Shown here: positions 17,478 through 28,884 of the stretch, piece by piece | Numbering within the stretch: the stretch's first letter is position 1 | Layout of the letters: each line of letters opens with the position of its first letter | Source of the DNA: Methylobacterium cerastii | GTDB taxonomy: Bacteria > Pseudomonadota > Alphaproteobacteria > Rhizobiales > Beijerinckiaceae | Direction: 5' to 3' | Assembly (NCBI RefSeq): GCF_022179125.1 | Contig: NZ_BPQG01000001.1 | Location: 1-64,000, forward strand | DNA length: 64,000 nucleotides | Program-made: the position numbers and the translations under genes | Notes under the pieces: generated by a model | What the model was told of the DNA's origin: nothing | Seen by the model: only the letters and a program-made list of their open reading frames with translations | Database searches by the model: none

Positions 17478-17730
17478 GGCATCTCCGGCCCGCGCCACAC
17501 GGGCCTTCATCGTCGTACTGTCCGGCTTGGCGTACATGTCGGTCGAACCGTCTCGGAGCCCGGATGGCTCCGGGCCGGCGCCCCGGTGGTTGCGGTGTCC
17601 GTGGCCGTGGGCGCGACCCTGGTCGACGAGCCGCCTCCTCGCGAAACGGCCTGAAGCGGCCTATATCGTCGTTCTTGCACGATCGCGCAATGCACGGCGC
17701 GCGGGGCGCAAGGGCGGCCCGCACGGGGCC

Positions 17731-17760
17731 GACCACGCAGCGACCGACCACGCAGCGACA
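17731..17760. repeat. Tandem 15-bp repeat (two copies) before the NifU-like gene
   Basis: gaccacgcagcgacc is followed directly by gaccacgcagcgaca, 14 of 15 bases identical, immediately before the ribosome site aggag at 17761. It lies in the 300-base divergent region between folE and the NifU-like gene, where nothing else stands out. It could be a duplicated operator half or a replication-slippage duplication. Confidence 0.6.
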
Positions 17761-17777
17761 AGGAGCGGAAGGCGCCC

Positions 17778-18224
17778 ATGCTCGACGACATCTACAACCG
17801 GCGCATCCTCGAACTCGCCGCCGACATCCCCCGGCTCGGCCGGCTCTCGGCGCCGGACGCCAGCGCGACGGCGCATTCGAAGCTCTGCGGCTCGACGGTG
17901 ACCGTCGACCTCGTGCTCGGGGCCGACGAGACGGTCGCCGACTTCGCCCACGACGTGAAGGCCTGTGCGCTCGGCCAGGCCTCGTCCTCGCTGATGGGGC
18001 GGCACGTGGTCGGCTCCAGCCCCGAGGAGCTTCGGAGCGTGCGCGAGACCATGCGTGCGATGCTGAAGACGAACGGCCCGGCGCCCGAGGGCCGCTGGGC
18101 CGACCTCTCCGTGCTCGCGCCGGTGCGCGACTTCAAGGCGCGCCACGCCTCGACCCTGCTCACCTTCGACGCGGTGGTGGAGGCGCTCGACCGCATCGAG
18201 GCCGCCAGGCGCGCCGCCGCCTGA
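17778..18224 (+). CDS. NifU-like iron-sulfur scaffold-family protein lacking the third cysteine
   Basis: A 148-residue protein related to the N-terminal scaffold domain of NifU/IscU. Cys37 (S-K-L-C-G-S) and Cys63 (K-A-C-A-L-G-Q-A-S) match the first two cluster-binding cysteines. Where IscU has its third Cys (about residue 122), this protein reads F-K-A-R-H-A-S, with no Cys. It may therefore bind a cluster differently or act as a carrier. The stop is five bases before yidD, so the two are co-transcribed. The order folE / NifU-like / yidD recurs in alphaproteobacteria. Confidence 0.88.
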   Translation: MLDDIYNRRILELAADIPRLGRLSAPDASATAHSKLCGSTVTVDLVLGADETVADFAHDVKACALGQASSSLMGRHVVGSSPEELRSVRETMRAMLKTNGPAPEGRWADLSVLAPVRDFKARHASTLLTFDAVVEALDRIEAARRAAA

Positions 18225-18228
18225 CGCG

Positions 18229-18585
18229 ATGCTGCGGCGTGCCGCGCGGATCGCGATCCGCGGCTATCAACTCACGCTGTCCGGCCTCGTCGGCCGACAG
18301 TGCCGGCACTGGCCGAGCTGCTCCGACTACGCGGACGCGGCGATCGCCCGGCACGGGCTCTGGCCCGGCGCCTGGATGGGGTTTTCGCGGATCTGCCGCT
18401 GCGGTCCCTTCGGCACCCACGGCATCGACCTCGTGCCCGACGCCCTGCCGCCGCGGGCGCGCTGGTTCCTGCCGTGGCGCTACGCGCGCTGGCGGGGGGT
18501 CAATGCGCCGCCGAACCCGTTTTCCTGCGACGCGGTCGCGCCCTCGGACGGCCAGACCCAGGTGACGGCGTCGGAGCGTAGCTGA
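18229..18585 (+). CDS. yidD: Membrane protein insertion efficiency factor YidD
   Basis: A 118-residue YidD-family protein, longer than the usual 70-90 because of a C-terminal tail. The family core is visible: [21 protein letters not shown], and [15 protein letters not shown], with the conserved Cys residues. An amphipathic basic N-terminus would associate it with the inner membrane, where it assists YidC and Sec insertion. It follows the NifU-like gene by four bases. Confidence 0.93.
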   Translation: MLRRAARIAIRGYQLTLSGLVGRQCRHWPSCSDYADAAIARHGLWPGAWMGFSRICRCGPFGTHGIDLVPDALPPRARWFLPWRYARWRGVNAPPNPFSCDAVAPSDGQTQVTASERS

Positions 18586-18729
18586 AGCGCCACAGGTCGC
18601 GCCCGACGAACCTGCGGCGATGCCGGCCTTGCCAGCCGGTCACGAACCGCCGCACACTCCGCGCCCAGAACGACGCCAGCGTCGCCCCCGGCCGGCAGGC
18701 CCGACGATCAAGACGGAAACCCCATCGGC

Positions 18730-19731
<1,002 letters not shown>

Positions 19732-19734
19732 CGC

Positions 19735-20649
19735 GTGGCGGCCGTGCGCGCCCACGACGCGATCCCGCGCGCGCCCGGCCGGCGGGAGAGCGAGGGCGCG
19801 GTGGCGCTCGCGTCCCGCATGCCCCGGCTCGTGCTGGAGGCACGCCGCGTCTCGTCGATGCTGGCGCACGGCCTGCACGGCCGCCGCCGCGCCGGCCCCG
19901 GCGAGAGCTTCTGGCAGTTCCGGCCGTTCGTGAACGGCGAGGCGGCCGCGCGGATCGACTGGCGCCGCTCCGCCCGCGACGACCGGCTCTACGTCCGCGA
20001 GCGCGAGTGGGAGGCCGCCCACAACATCTGGATCTGGATCGACCGCTCCGCCTCCATGGGCTTCGCCTCCGACCTCGCGCAGGCCGCGAAGGTCGAGCGT
20101 GCCCTCGTCCTCGGGCTGGCGCTCGCCGACGCCTTCGTCGACGGCGGCGAGCGAGTCGGCCTACTCGGGCTGACCCGCGCGACCGCGTCGCGCAAGATCG
20201 TCGAGGCCATGGCGCAGGCGCTCGTCGCCGACGCCGCCGGCCTGACCCAGGACCTGCCGCGCCGCGCGGCCCCGGCCCGCTTCGACGAGGTGATCCTGAT
20301 CAGCGACTTCCTCACCCCCCTCGAACGCGTCGCGTCGGCCGTCCAGGAGATCGCCGGGCGCGGCAGCCGTGGGCACCTCGTGGCCGTCGCCGACCCGATC
20401 GAGGAGACGTTCCCGTTCTCGGGCCAGGCCGTGCTGCACGACCTAGAATCCGGCCTCTCGCTCGACGTCGGCGACGCCGGCGCCTGGGGCGACGCCTACC
20501 GCACCCGCATCCAGGCGCACCGGGCCGGCCTCTCCGAGATCGCCCGCGGCGTCGGCTGGACGCTGACCCTGCACCGCACCGACCGCCCCGCGAGCGAGGC
20601 GGCGCTTCGCCTCGCGACCCTGGTCGCCGCCGCGCGCGGAACGGGCTAG
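19735..20649 (+). CDS. DUF58 / vWA-like protein, partner of MoxR
   Basis: A 304-residue DUF58 protein starting at GTG 19735. The DUF58 signature G-E-S-F-W-Q-F-R-P, then I-D-W-R-R-S-A, lies at about 57-80. It is followed by an intact metal-ion-dependent adhesion site D-R-S-A-S-M (Asp103, Ser105, Ser107) of a vWA-like fold. No membrane segments are seen, so it is probably cytosolic and works directly with the MoxR ATPase encoded four bases upstream. The next gene starts ten bases after its stop. Confidence 0.9.
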   Translation: MAAVRAHDAIPRAPGRRESEGAVALASRMPRLVLEARRVSSMLAHGLHGRRRAGPGESFWQFRPFVNGEAAARIDWRRSARDDRLYVREREWEAAHNIWIWIDRSASMGFASDLAQAAKVERALVLGLALADAFVDGGERVGLLGLTRATASRKIVEAMAQALVADAAGLTQDLPRRAAPARFDEVILISDFLTPLERVASAVQEIAGRGSRGHLVAVADPIEETFPFSGQAVLHDLESGLSLDVGDAGAWGDAYRTRIQAHRAGLSEIARGVGWTLTLHRTDRPASEAALRLATLVAAARGTG

Positions 20650-20658
20650 GAGGGCGTC

Positions 20659-23484
20659 GTGCTCGGATTGACCTTCGCCGCGCCCTTCGCGCTCGCCGCC
20701 CTGATTGGCCTGCCCGCCCTGTGGCTGCTGCTGCGGGTGACGCCGCCGCGCCCGCGCCGGATCGACTTCCCGCCGCTCAAGCTGGTGGCGGACCTGGTGG
20801 CGCGGCGCCAGACGCCGGCGCGGACCCCGCCCTGGCTGCTGATCCTGCGGCTGCTCGCCGCCGCCGCCCTCATCCTCGCCGTCTCCGGGCCGGTCTGGAA
20901 CCCGAGCGGCGTCGGCGCCGGCGGAGGCCGCAAGGCGCTGCTGGTGATGATCGACAACGGCGTCTCCGCCGCCCACGACTGGCGCGACCGGATGCGGGTC
21001 GCCACCGACGCCGTCGAGGGCGCCGCCCGCGACGGACGGCCCGTCGCGGTGGTCGGGTTGGCGGACGCCCCCGCCGCGGTCGAGGCGCGCACGCCGGCAG
21101 CCAGCCTCGAACGGCTGCGCGCCTTGGCGCCGCGCCCGCACATCGCCGACCGGGGCGCGCACCTGGCAGTGCTCACCAACTTCCTCGACCGCAACGCCGG
21201 CGCGGGCCTCGTCTGGATCAGCGACGGCGTCGCCGGCATCGAGCCAGGAGACTTCCCCGCACGCCTCGCCGAGGCCGTGGCGTCGTCGGGCGCCGCGCTG
21301 ACGGTGCTGCGCGCCGACGCGCCGCCGGCCCTGGCGCTGACCGCGTCCGAGGCCGGGGGCAAGCTCACGGCCCGGGTGCTGCGCGCCGCCCGCAACGGCC
21401 GCGACGGCGGCCTCGTGCGCGCGCTCGACCAGAAGGGCCTGCCGCTGGCCGAGCACGACTTCGCCCTCGCGCCCGACGCCACGGAGGCCGAGATCGCCTT
21501 CGACATGCCGATCGAGCTGCGCAACGGCGTCAGCCGCATCGAGATCGCCGGCGAGCGCTCGGCCGGCGCCGTGACCCTGGTGGACGAGCGCGGCAAGCGC
21601 CGCCGCGTCGGCCTCGTCTTCGGCGGCACCAGCGACCAGGCGCAGCCGCTGCTGGCGCCGACCTACTATCTCTCCCGCGCGCTCCAGCCCTTCGCCGACG
21701 TGCAGGAGGCCCGCGGCGCCAAGGGCATCGCCGACCAGGTGGCGCAGCTCCTCGACAACCAGGTGACGGTGCTGGTGCTCGCCGACGTCGGCGCGATGGA
21801 CGACCGCACCGCCGCCCGCGTCCAGGCCTTCGTCGAGGGCGGCGGCCTGCTGCTGCGCTTCGCCGGCCCACGACTCGCGGCCGGCAGCGATCCGCTGGTG
21901 CCGGTGCGCCTGCGCCGCGGCGGCCGGACGCTCGGCGGCACGCTCTCCTGGGACAGCCCGAAGACGCTGGCGCCCTTCGCCCCCGAGAGCCCGTTCGCCG
22001 GCCTGACGCCGCCCGCCGACATCGGCGTGCGCCGCCAGATCCTGGCCGAGCCCGACGGCGACCTGCCCGGCCGCACCTGGGCCTCGTTGCAGGACGGCAC
22101 GCCGATCGTCACTGCCGAGCATCGCGGGCAGGGGCTCGTGGTGCTGTTCCACGTCACCGCCGACACGACCTGGTCGAACCTGCCGTTGTCGGGCCTGTTC
22201 ATCGACATGCTGCGCCGGGTGGTGGCGCTGGCCGGTTCCTCCGCCGCCCCCACGGAGGGCGGCCCGCGGCCGGCCGCCGCGATCCTCGCCCCGCGACTGG
22301 CGCTCGACGGCTTCGGGGCGCTCGGCAACCCGCCGGCCTCCGCCACCGCCGTGCCGGCCGACTACGCCGACCGCGCCTCGGTGGAGCATCCGCCGGGCTT
22401 CTACGGCCCCGCCGACGGCGGCACCGCCGTGAACGCCCTCCGGCCCGACGACCGCCTCAAGGCGCTCGACCTCGCCGCGCTCTCGGGCGCCCGCACCGGC
22501 ACGCTCGCCGGGGCCGAGACCCTCGACCTGCGCCCGAGCCTGTTCACCCTGGCGCTTCTGCTGCTGGTCCTCGACACGCTGGCGGGCCTCTGGCTCGGCG
22601 GCTTCCTCAACCGCGGCTCAGGGAGCCTCGTCGGCCGCCTCCGTGGCCGCCCGGCGATTCTCGCGATGTCGGGCGTGCTCCTTCTCGGAGCTTTTGGCGG
22701 GCCGCCGGCGCGGGCCGAGGAGCCGCCGGCCAACCGCCCGAACGGCATCGAGTCGGCGCTGGTCACGCGCCTCGCCTACGTCGTCACCGGCGACGCGGCG
22801 ATCGACGAGGCGAGCCGGGCCGGCCTGACTGGTCTGACCCAGATGCTCGCCGCCCGCACCGCCCTGGAGCCGGGAGAGCCCGCCGGCCTCGACCCGGCCA
22901 AGGACGAGCTGGCGTTCTATCCGCTGATCTACTGGCCGATCGCGCCGGGCCGGCCGCAGCCCTCGGAGGCCACGATCCGCCGGGTCGACGCGTTCATGCG
23001 CAACGGCGGCACCGTCCTGTTCGACACCCGCGACGCGCTCACGGCCCGGGCCGGAGGCCCGCCGACCCCGGAGGCGGCGTACCTGCGCAAGATGCTGGCG
23101 ACCCTCGAGATCCCGGAGCTGGAGCCGGTGCCCTCAGACCACGTGCTGACCAAGGCGTTCTACCTCGTCGACACCTTTCCCGGGCGCTACGCCACCGGCC
23201 AGACCTGGGTGGAGGCGCTGCCGCCGGCCGCCGAGGGCACCGAGCGTCGCCCGGCACGTGCCGGCGACGGCGTCAGCCCGATCGTCATCACCGGCAACGA
23301 CCTCGCCGCGGCCTGGGCGATCGACCGCCGCGGCGACCCACTCTACCCGGTGGTCGGCGGCGACCAGCGCCAGCGCGAGATGGCCTTCCGCGGCGGCGTC
23401 AACATCGTGATCTACACGCTGACCGGCAACTACAAGGCGGACCAGGTCCACGTGCCGGCCCTGCTGGAGCGGCTGGGGCAGTGA
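20659..23484 (+). CDS. Large membrane protein: BatA-like N-terminus, degenerate vWA, C-terminal DUF4159
   Basis: A 941-residue protein. Residues 1-80 hold the BatA-type two-helix N-terminus (helices near 3-25 and 60-77). A vWA-like region starts at 92, but its metal site is degenerate: D-N-G-V-S at 99-103 instead of D-x-S-x-S. Membrane segments recur near 629-652 and 670-688. Residues ~700-940 match DUF4159, with F-Y-P-L-I-Y-W-P-I and F-D-T-R-D, a glutamine-amidotransferase-like fold without an evident catalytic Cys. It is the third gene of the MoxR operon. The function is inferred only from the operon: a cell-envelope or stress-related assembly complex. Confidence 0.88.
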   Translation: MLGLTFAAPFALAALIGLPALWLLLRVTPPRPRRIDFPPLKLVADLVARRQTPARTPPWLLILRLLAAAALILAVSGPVWNPSGVGAGGGRKALLVMIDNGVSAAHDWRDRMRVATDAVEGAARDGRPVAVVGLADAPAAVEARTPAASLERLRALAPRPHIADRGAHLAVLTNFLDRNAGAGLVWISDGVAGIEPGDFPARLAEAVASSGAALTVLRADAPPALALTASEAGGKLTARVLRAARNGRDGGLVRALDQKGLPLAEHDFALAPDATEAEIAFDMPIELRNGVSRIEIAGERSAGAVTLVDERGKRRRVGLVFGGTSDQAQPLLAPTYYLSRALQPFADVQEARGAKGIADQVAQLLDNQVTVLVLADVGAMDDRTAARVQAFVEGGGLLLRFAGPRLAAGSDPLVPVRLRRGGRTLGGTLSWDSPKTLAPFAPESPFAGLTPPADIGVRRQILAEPDGDLPGRTWASLQDGTPIVTAEHRGQGLVVLFHVTADTTWSNLPLSGLFIDMLRRVVALAGSSAAPTEGGPRPAAAILAPRLALDGFGALGNPPASATAVPADYADRASVEHPPGFYGPADGGTAVNALRPDDRLKALDLAALSGARTGTLAGAETLDLRPSLFTLALLLLVLDTLAGLWLGGFLNRGSGSLVGRLRGRPAILAMSGVLLLGAFGGPPARAEEPPANRPNGIESALVTRLAYVVTGDAAIDEASRAGLTGLTQMLAARTALEPGEPAGLDPAKDELAFYPLIYWPIAPGRPQPSEATIRRVDAFMRNGGTVLFDTRDALTARAGGPPTPEAAYLRKMLATLEIPELEPVPSDHVLTKAFYLVDTFPGRYATGQTWVEALPPAAEGTERRPARAGDGVSPIVITGNDLAAAWAIDRRGDPLYPVVGGDQRQREMAFRGGVNIVIYTLTGNYKADQVHVPALLERLGQ

Positions 23485-23528
23485 CGATCCCGACACATAC
23501 CGACGCATTGGACGTGGTCGCGGGTCTC

Positions 23529-23619
23529 TTCTCCCAGGGGGAGAAGGACAGGATGAGGGGCGTGACCTCTCCGGTCAGGTCACGCCCCTCACCCCAGCCC
23601 TCTCCCCATGGGAGAGGGG
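23529..23619. repeat. Three-hairpin palindromic element, intergenic copy
   Basis: A 91-bp element made of three palindromes in a row: cttctccc/ggggagaag type at the left, a perfect 14-bp stem gaggggcgtgacct / aggtcacgcccctc in the middle, and ccctctccc/gggagaggg at the right. It shares the 20-base core gaggggcgtgacctctccgg with the copy at 54476-54567. It sits in the 184-base gap between the third and fourth genes of the MoxR operon, so it would be transcribed and fold in the mRNA. Confidence 0.85.
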
Positions 23620-23668
23620 GCCACGCGGCGCTTCCCGCGCGCAACCGGATCACGAAGGCTCTCCCGTC

Positions 23669-25750
23669 ATGCTGAGCCTCAGCTTTACGCCGCTGCTGCC
23701 CTGGCCGGTGCTGGCGGTCTTCGCCGTGATCGTGGCGCTGTTTTCCGTGCTCGCCTTCCTGGCGCGGGGACGCACCGCCGTCCTGCGGGCGCTGGCGCTC
23801 GGGCTGGTGCTTGCGGCGCTCGCGAACCCCGCCCTGGTGCGCGAGGATCGCGAGCCGGTGAAGGACATCGCCGCGGTGATCGTCGACCGATCCGGGTCGC
23901 AGGCGCTCGGCGACCGGCCGGCGGCGACCGACCAGGTCAGGGCCGAATTGCAGCGTCGCTTCGGTGCGCTGACGAACATCGAGCCGCGCTTCATCGACGT
24001 GCCGGACGCCGCCGGCGACGACGGCACCAAGCTTTTCGCCGCCCTGGGCCAGGCGCTCGCCGACGTGCCGCCTGAGCGGTTGGCCGGCGTGGTGATGCTC
24101 ACCGACGGCGTCGTGCACGACATCCCGGCCTCGCTCGCGGCCCTCGGGATCAAGGCGCCGCTGCACGTGCTCGTCACCGGGCACCCGGACGAGCGCGACC
24201 GGCAGATCAAGCTCCTGGAGGCGCCCCGCTTCGGCATCGTCGGCAAGGACCTCACGATCCGCGCCGAGGTGATGGAGCGCGGCGGCACCGGCTCGGCCGT
24301 CGTCGCCCTGCGCCGCGACGGCGAGGAGATCGGGCGCCGCACCGTGCCGACGGACAAGCCGTTCGACCTCGCGCTGAAGATCGAGCATGGCGGCCCGAAC
24401 GTCGTCGAGATCGAGGTCGAGCCGTTGCCGGGCGAGCTGACCACGGTCAACAACCGCGCCGTGCTCCCCATCGAGGGCATCCGCGAGAAGCTGCGGGTGC
24501 TGCTGGTCTCCGGCGAGCCGCACCAGGGCGAGCGCACCTGGCGCAACCTGCTGAAATCGGACGCCAACGTCGACCTCGTGCACTTCACCATCCTGCGGCC
24601 GCCGGAGAAGCAGGACGCCACGCCGATCTCCGAGCTGTCGCTGATCGCCTTCCCGACGCGCGAGCTGTTCGTCCAGAAGATCAAGGACTTCGACCTGATC
24701 ATCTTCGACCGCTACGCCAACCAGAGCGTGCTGCCCTCGGCCTATTTCGACAACATCACCCGCTACGTCCGCGAGGGCGGCGCGCTCCTGATCGCTGCCG
24801 GCCCGGAATTCGCCGGCCCGGCGAGCCTCGCGCGCACGCGTCTTTCCGGCATCCTGCCGGGCGACCCGAACGGGCGCGTGGTCGAGCAGCCCTACAAGCC
24901 GACGGCGACGGCGACCGGCAACCGCCATCCGGTGACGCGGGCGCTGCCCGGCGGAGACGCGACGCCGCCGGCCTGGGGCGACTGGCTCCGCATCGTCGCG
25001 GCGCAGACGCGGGCCGGGAACCAGCCGCTGCTGTCGGGCGCCGAGAACCTGCCGCTGCTCGCCCTCTCCCGCGAGGAGAAGGGCCGCGTGGCACTCATGC
25101 TGTCCGACCACACCTGGCTGTGGGCGCGTGGCTACCAGGACGGCGGCCCCTATCTCGACCTGCTGCGCCGCCTCGCGCATTGGCTGATGAAGGAGCCGGC
25201 GCTGGAAGAGGAGGCTTTGCGCGCGCAGATGACCGGCCGCGGTCGCGAGGTCCGCGTCGAGCGCCAGACCATGGCGGAGGCGACCGATCCGGTCGTCGTC
25301 ACGAGCCCGACCGGCAAGACCAGCACGCTCGCCCTGAAGCCGTCGGAGCCCGGGCTGTTCGGCGCGACCTTCGAGGCGACCGAGCTCGGCCTGCACACCT
25401 TGCGCTCGGGCACGCTCGCCGCCTTCGTCAGCGTCGGCCCGCCGAACCCGCGCGAGCTCGCCGACGTGTTCAGCGACACCGATCGCCTGAAGCCGGTCGC
25501 CGACGCCTCCGGCGGCTCGATCCGCCGCGTCGCGGACGCGTCGGGCGCCGTCCAGGTGCCGCGCCTCCAGAGCGTGCGCGGCGGCCGCCTCTCGGGCGCC
25601 GACTGGATCGGCTTCCGCCCGAGCGACAGCGCCGTCATCCGCGGCGTCGAGGTCTATCCCCTGGCGCTCGGGCTCGCGGCCCTGGCGCTGCTGGCCGCGG
25701 CCGTGCTGGCGATGTGGCTGGTGGAGGGACGCCGCGGGCGGGCGGCGTGA
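23669..25750 (+). CDS. Large membrane protein with vWA-type metal site, last gene of MoxR operon
   Basis: A 693-residue protein with two N-terminal membrane helices (about 10-32 and 38-55) and one at the C-terminus (about 660-685). After the second helix an intact D-R-S-G-S-Q motif (Asp73, Ser75, Ser77) matches a vWA metal site. The middle region is of glutamine-amidotransferase-like type (for example [11 protein letters not shown] and [11 protein letters not shown]) without a clear Cys-His-Glu triad. Families of this build recur beside DUF4159 and DUF58 genes. It is separated from the previous gene by a palindromic element. The function is unknown. Confidence 0.85.
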   Translation: MLSLSFTPLLPWPVLAVFAVIVALFSVLAFLARGRTAVLRALALGLVLAALANPALVREDREPVKDIAAVIVDRSGSQALGDRPAATDQVRAELQRRFGALTNIEPRFIDVPDAAGDDGTKLFAALGQALADVPPERLAGVVMLTDGVVHDIPASLAALGIKAPLHVLVTGHPDERDRQIKLLEAPRFGIVGKDLTIRAEVMERGGTGSAVVALRRDGEEIGRRTVPTDKPFDLALKIEHGGPNVVEIEVEPLPGELTTVNNRAVLPIEGIREKLRVLLVSGEPHQGERTWRNLLKSDANVDLVHFTILRPPEKQDATPISELSLIAFPTRELFVQKIKDFDLIIFDRYANQSVLPSAYFDNITRYVREGGALLIAAGPEFAGPASLARTRLSGILPGDPNGRVVEQPYKPTATATGNRHPVTRALPGGDATPPAWGDWLRIVAAQTRAGNQPLLSGAENLPLLALSREEKGRVALMLSDHTWLWARGYQDGGPYLDLLRRLAHWLMKEPALEEEALRAQMTGRGREVRVERQTMAEATDPVVVTSPTGKTSTLALKPSEPGLFGATFEATELGLHTLRSGTLAAFVSVGPPNPRELADVFSDTDRLKPVADASGGSIRRVADASGAVQVPRLQSVRGGRLSGADWIGFRPSDSAVIRGVEVYPLALGLAALALLAAAVLAMWLVEGRRGRAA

Positions 25751-25762
25751 CGCTCAGGCCGA

Positions 25763-25926
25763 TTTCCCGGACGCCCGGAGCGCGAGCGGAGGGTGATCCG
25801 GGATCCAGCGGAAGAACCGGCCGCGTCGGCGGCTCGTGGTCGTCGGCGCCGACGATTCGGCCGCTTCGCGTATCCTTGTGCTGGGCCCCGGATCGGGTTC
25901 CGCTGACGCTCCACCCGCCCGGGAAA
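25763..25926. repeat. Long inverted repeat (family LIR), copy A, between convergent genes
   Basis: The left end tttcccggacgcccggagcg and the reverse complement of the right end, tttcccgggcgggtggagcg, match closely. The similarity continues inward for about 50 bases through agcgga and gatccggg. The element fills almost the whole 194-base gap between the plus-strand membrane-protein stop (25750) and the minus-strand epoxide-hydrolase stop (25945). It is homologous to copy B at 58790-58980. Its position suggests use as a bidirectional terminator; it encodes nothing. Confidence 0.85.
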
Positions 25927-25944
25927 TCGGTGCGTGGGTTTCGG

Positions 25945-26820
25945 TCAGCGAGAGAAGAACCGCGCGATCTCGGCCGCCGCCGCATCCGGCTTCTCGCGGT
26001 GCGGGAAGTGCGCGGCGCCTGGAAACGGCGCAAGGTCGAGGTTGGAAAAGTATTCCGGCAGGCGGTCGGTCCAGGCGTAGGGAAAGAGCGGCGAGGAATC
26101 GCCCCAGCGGATGCAGGTCGGCACCGCGATGGGTTTCGGCACAGGCGCCTCGCCGCGGATCATCGCGATCCGGCCCGCGTTCTGGCTGAGATACCAGTCG
26201 AACCCGCCCTGCAGGTTGCCGGGCTGGAGGAAGTTGTCGACGAAATCCTCGATCACGTCGTCGAAGGCGTGCGGGTTCGGACCCGACCAGTGCCGCAGGA
26301 TGCCGCCGACGTAGGTCTTGCACGCCTCCCGCGACGAGCCGACGAGCTCGGCCGCGTAGGGCATCAGGTGGAAGGACTGGTACCAGATCTCGCGCAGGTT
26401 CTCGGGCGCGCCCAGGCGCGGACCGATGCCGCCATACGGGCAGTCGAAGAAGAACAGGCCCTCCAGCCGCTCGGGCGCGGCGTGCGCCAGCCCCTGCGCG
26501 ACGTAGGCGCCGACGTCGTGCGAGACCACGCCGACGCGATCGAGTCCGAGGGCGTCGAGGAGCGCGAGCATGTCCTGCACGTGGGCCTTGGGGCCGACCT
26601 TGTCGTTGGGGCCGGCATCGGGCTTGCCGGTCCGGCCGAAGCCGCGGAGGTCCGGCGCGATGCAGGTGAAGCGCTCGGAAAGCCGCGTCATCACCGGCTC
26701 CCAGGTCAGCCAGAATTCCGGCCAACCGTGAAGCAGCAGCAGCGGCGGCCCGCTGCCCACCTGCGCGACGTGCAGGTCGAGGCCGTTCAATGGGAGGGTG
26801 TCGTGGCGGATCGTCGGCAT
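25945..26820 (-). CDS. Epoxide-hydrolase-like alpha/beta hydrolase
   Basis: A 291-residue alpha/beta hydrolase of the epoxide hydrolase / haloalkane dehalogenase group. The oxyanion segment H-G-W-P-E-F-W is at 31-37. The nucleophile is Asp102 in S-H-D-V-G, not Ser, and His271 in A-A-H-F-P-H-R-E-K-P is the likely base. An aspartate nucleophile supports ester-intermediate hydrolysis of epoxides, or dehalogenation (fluoroacetate-dehalogenase-like enzymes also share H-D-x-G). No signal peptide. The start ATG at 26820 directly precedes the family core. The substrate is open. Confidence 0.87.
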   Translation of the reverse strand: MPTIRHDTLPLNGLDLHVAQVGSGPPLLLLHGWPEFWLTWEPVMTRLSERFTCIAPDLRGFGRTGKPDAGPNDKVGPKAHVQDMLALLDALGLDRVGVVSHDVGAYVAQGLAHAAPERLEGLFFFDCPYGGIGPRLGAPENLREIWYQSFHLMPYAAELVGSSREACKTYVGGILRHWSGPNPHAFDDVIEDFVDNFLQPGNLQGGFDWYLSQNAGRIAMIRGEAPVPKPIAVPTCIRWGDSSPLFPYAWTDRLPEYFSNLDLAPFPGAAHFPHREKPDAAAAEIARFFSR

Positions 26821-26982
26821 CGGTCTTCCTGTGCTGTCGGCCCCAACGCGCGGCGGGCCGCAGGGTTGTCGCCGGCGCGGCGGGGTCTGCGCGGACGCGC
26901 CGGGTTGGCGTGGCAGCGCGGTCCGTCCTAAGCAGGCGGGGATGGCCCGGCGACGGGCCGACGGACCGGAGACCGCCCCCTC

Positions 26983-28884
26983 GTGACAGCGCATCCCGTG
27001 ATCGGACGTTTCTTCGCCGCCACCTTGGCCGCCGCCCTGACGCTCTCGTGCATCGCAGGCCCCGCGGGCGCGCAATCCGAGCCGGCGCCCCCGGCGGCCG
27101 GCGCCGGCTGGGTCCACGCGGTGACGCTGATGGGGCAGCCGAAATACGGCCCGGACTTCAAGCATTTCGACTACGCCGACCCAGGCGCCCCCAAGGGCGG
27201 CCTCGTGCGCCTCGGGGCGCAGGGCGGGTTCGACAACTTCAACCTCGTGGTCTCGGGCCTGAAGGGCGACCTCGAAGGCGGGATCGCGCTGCTCTACGAC
27301 ACGCTCACCACCGAATCGCTCGACGAGCCCTTCACCTCCTACGGCCTGCTGGCCGAGGCGCTTCGGGTCGCGCCCGACCTCGGCTCGGTGACCTACCGCC
27401 TGCGCGAGAACGCGAAGTGGCACGACGGCGTCGCGATCACCCCCGAGGACGTGGTCTGGTCGTTCGAGACCTTCAAGGCGAACAGCCCGCGCTACGCCGC
27501 CTACTACCAGACCGTGGCGAAGGCGGAAGCCGCCGGCCCGCGCGAGGTGACCTTCACCTTCACCGAGACCGGCAACCGCGAGCTGCCGCAGGTGATCGGG
27601 CAGCTCCCCGTGCTGCCCAAGCACTGGTGGACGGGCAAGGACGCACAAGGCCGCCAGCGCAACGTCGCCGAGACGACGCTGGAGCCGCCGCTGGGATCGG
27701 GCCCGTACAAGCTGGATAAATTCGATCCCGGCCGCTCGGCGACCTATGTCCGCGTCGCCGACTACTGGGGCAAGGACCTGGCGGTGAATGCCGGGCGCAA
27801 CAACTTCGGCACCCAGCGCTACGAGTATTTTCGCGACGGGACGGTGCTGGTCGAGGCGCTGAAGGGCGACCTCTACGACTTCCGCGCCGAGAACATCGCC
27901 CGCAACTGGGCCACCGCCTACGACGACTTCCCCGCGGTGAAGGACGGCCGCCTGATCAAGGAGGCCTTCCCCGACCGCGGCAACGGCAACATGCAGGCGT
28001 TCATCTTCAACACCCGCAAGGACAAGTTCAAGAACCCGCGCGTGCGGCGCGCCTTCAACCTTGCGATGAACTTCGAGGAGATGAACCGGGCGCTGTTCTA
28101 CGGCTTGTATAAGCGCATCGACTCGTACTTCTACGGCTCCGAGCTCGCCGCCTCCGGCCTGCCCGAGGGCGAGGAGAAGGCGCTGCTCGACACGGTGAAG
28201 GACAAGGTGCCGCCGTCCGTCTTCACCACGCCCTACAAGAACCCCGTGAGCGAGACGCCGGAGGCCGTGCGCACGAACCTGCGCGAGGCCGTGCGCCTGC
28301 TGCGCGAGGCCGGCTACGAGCAGCGCGACGGGCGCATGGTGAACAAGGCGACGGGCGAGCCGCTCACCGTCGAATTCCTGGAGTTCCAGAACACCTTCGA
28401 GCGGGTGATCCTGCCGTTCTCGGCGCAGCTCAAGCTCATCGGCGTCGGCACCTCGCTGCGGGTGATCGACCAGGCGCAGTACCAGAACCGGCTGCGCAAC
28501 TTCGACTTCGACGTCACCACCGGCTCCTGGCCGGAATCGCTCTCGCCGGGCAACGAGCAGCGCGAGTACTGGGGCTCGGCATCTGCCGACAAGCCCGGCT
28601 CGCGCAACCTCATCGGTATCAAGGATCCCGCGATCGACGCGCTGATCGAGAAGGTGATCTTTGCCAAAGACAGGCCCGGCGTGCTGGCGGCGACCCATGC
28701 ACTGGACCGGGTGCTGCTGTCCCACGACTTCGTCGTGCCGCAATGGGCCTCGAACGTCTCGCGGACCCTGCGCTGGAACCGGTTCGCGCATCCGGCCGTC
28801 CTGCCGCTCTACGGCTCGTCCGGCTTCCCGACGACGTGGTGGTACGACGAGGCGGCGGCCGCCAAGACCGGGGCGCCGCGTTGA
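26983..28884 (+). CDS. yejA: YejA-type periplasmic peptide-binding protein, first copy
   Basis: A 633-residue solute-binding protein of family 5 (SBP_bac_5), close to YejA, the binding protein of the YejABEF oligopeptide / microcin C importer. It starts at GTG 26983 and residues 1-29 form a Sec signal ending A-G-A. Characteristic segments are A-K-W-H-D-G-V, E-P-P-L-G-S-G-P-Y-K-L, Y-E-Y-F-R-D and T-G-S-W-P-E-S. It binds peptides in the periplasm and passes them to the membrane pore. Its TGA overlaps the TTG start of a second binding protein. Confidence 0.9.
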   Translation: MTAHPVIGRFFAATLAAALTLSCIAGPAGAQSEPAPPAAGAGWVHAVTLMGQPKYGPDFKHFDYADPGAPKGGLVRLGAQGGFDNFNLVVSGLKGDLEGGIALLYDTLTTESLDEPFTSYGLLAEALRVAPDLGSVTYRLRENAKWHDGVAITPEDVVWSFETFKANSPRYAAYYQTVAKAEAAGPREVTFTFTETGNRELPQVIGQLPVLPKHWWTGKDAQGRQRNVAETTLEPPLGSGPYKLDKFDPGRSATYVRVADYWGKDLAVNAGRNNFGTQRYEYFRDGTVLVEALKGDLYDFRAENIARNWATAYDDFPAVKDGRLIKEAFPDRGNGNMQAFIFNTRKDKFKNPRVRRAFNLAMNFEEMNRALFYGLYKRIDSYFYGSELAASGLPEGEEKALLDTVKDKVPPSVFTTPYKNPVSETPEAVRTNLREAVRLLREAGYEQRDGRMVNKATGEPLTVEFLEFQNTFERVILPFSAQLKLIGVGTSLRVIDQAQYQNRLRNFDFDVTTGSWPESLSPGNEQREYWGSASADKPGSRNLIGIKDPAIDALIEKVIFAKDRPGVLAATHALDRVLLSHDFVVPQWASNVSRTLRWNRFAHPAVLPLYGSSGFPTTWWYDEAAAAKTGAPR

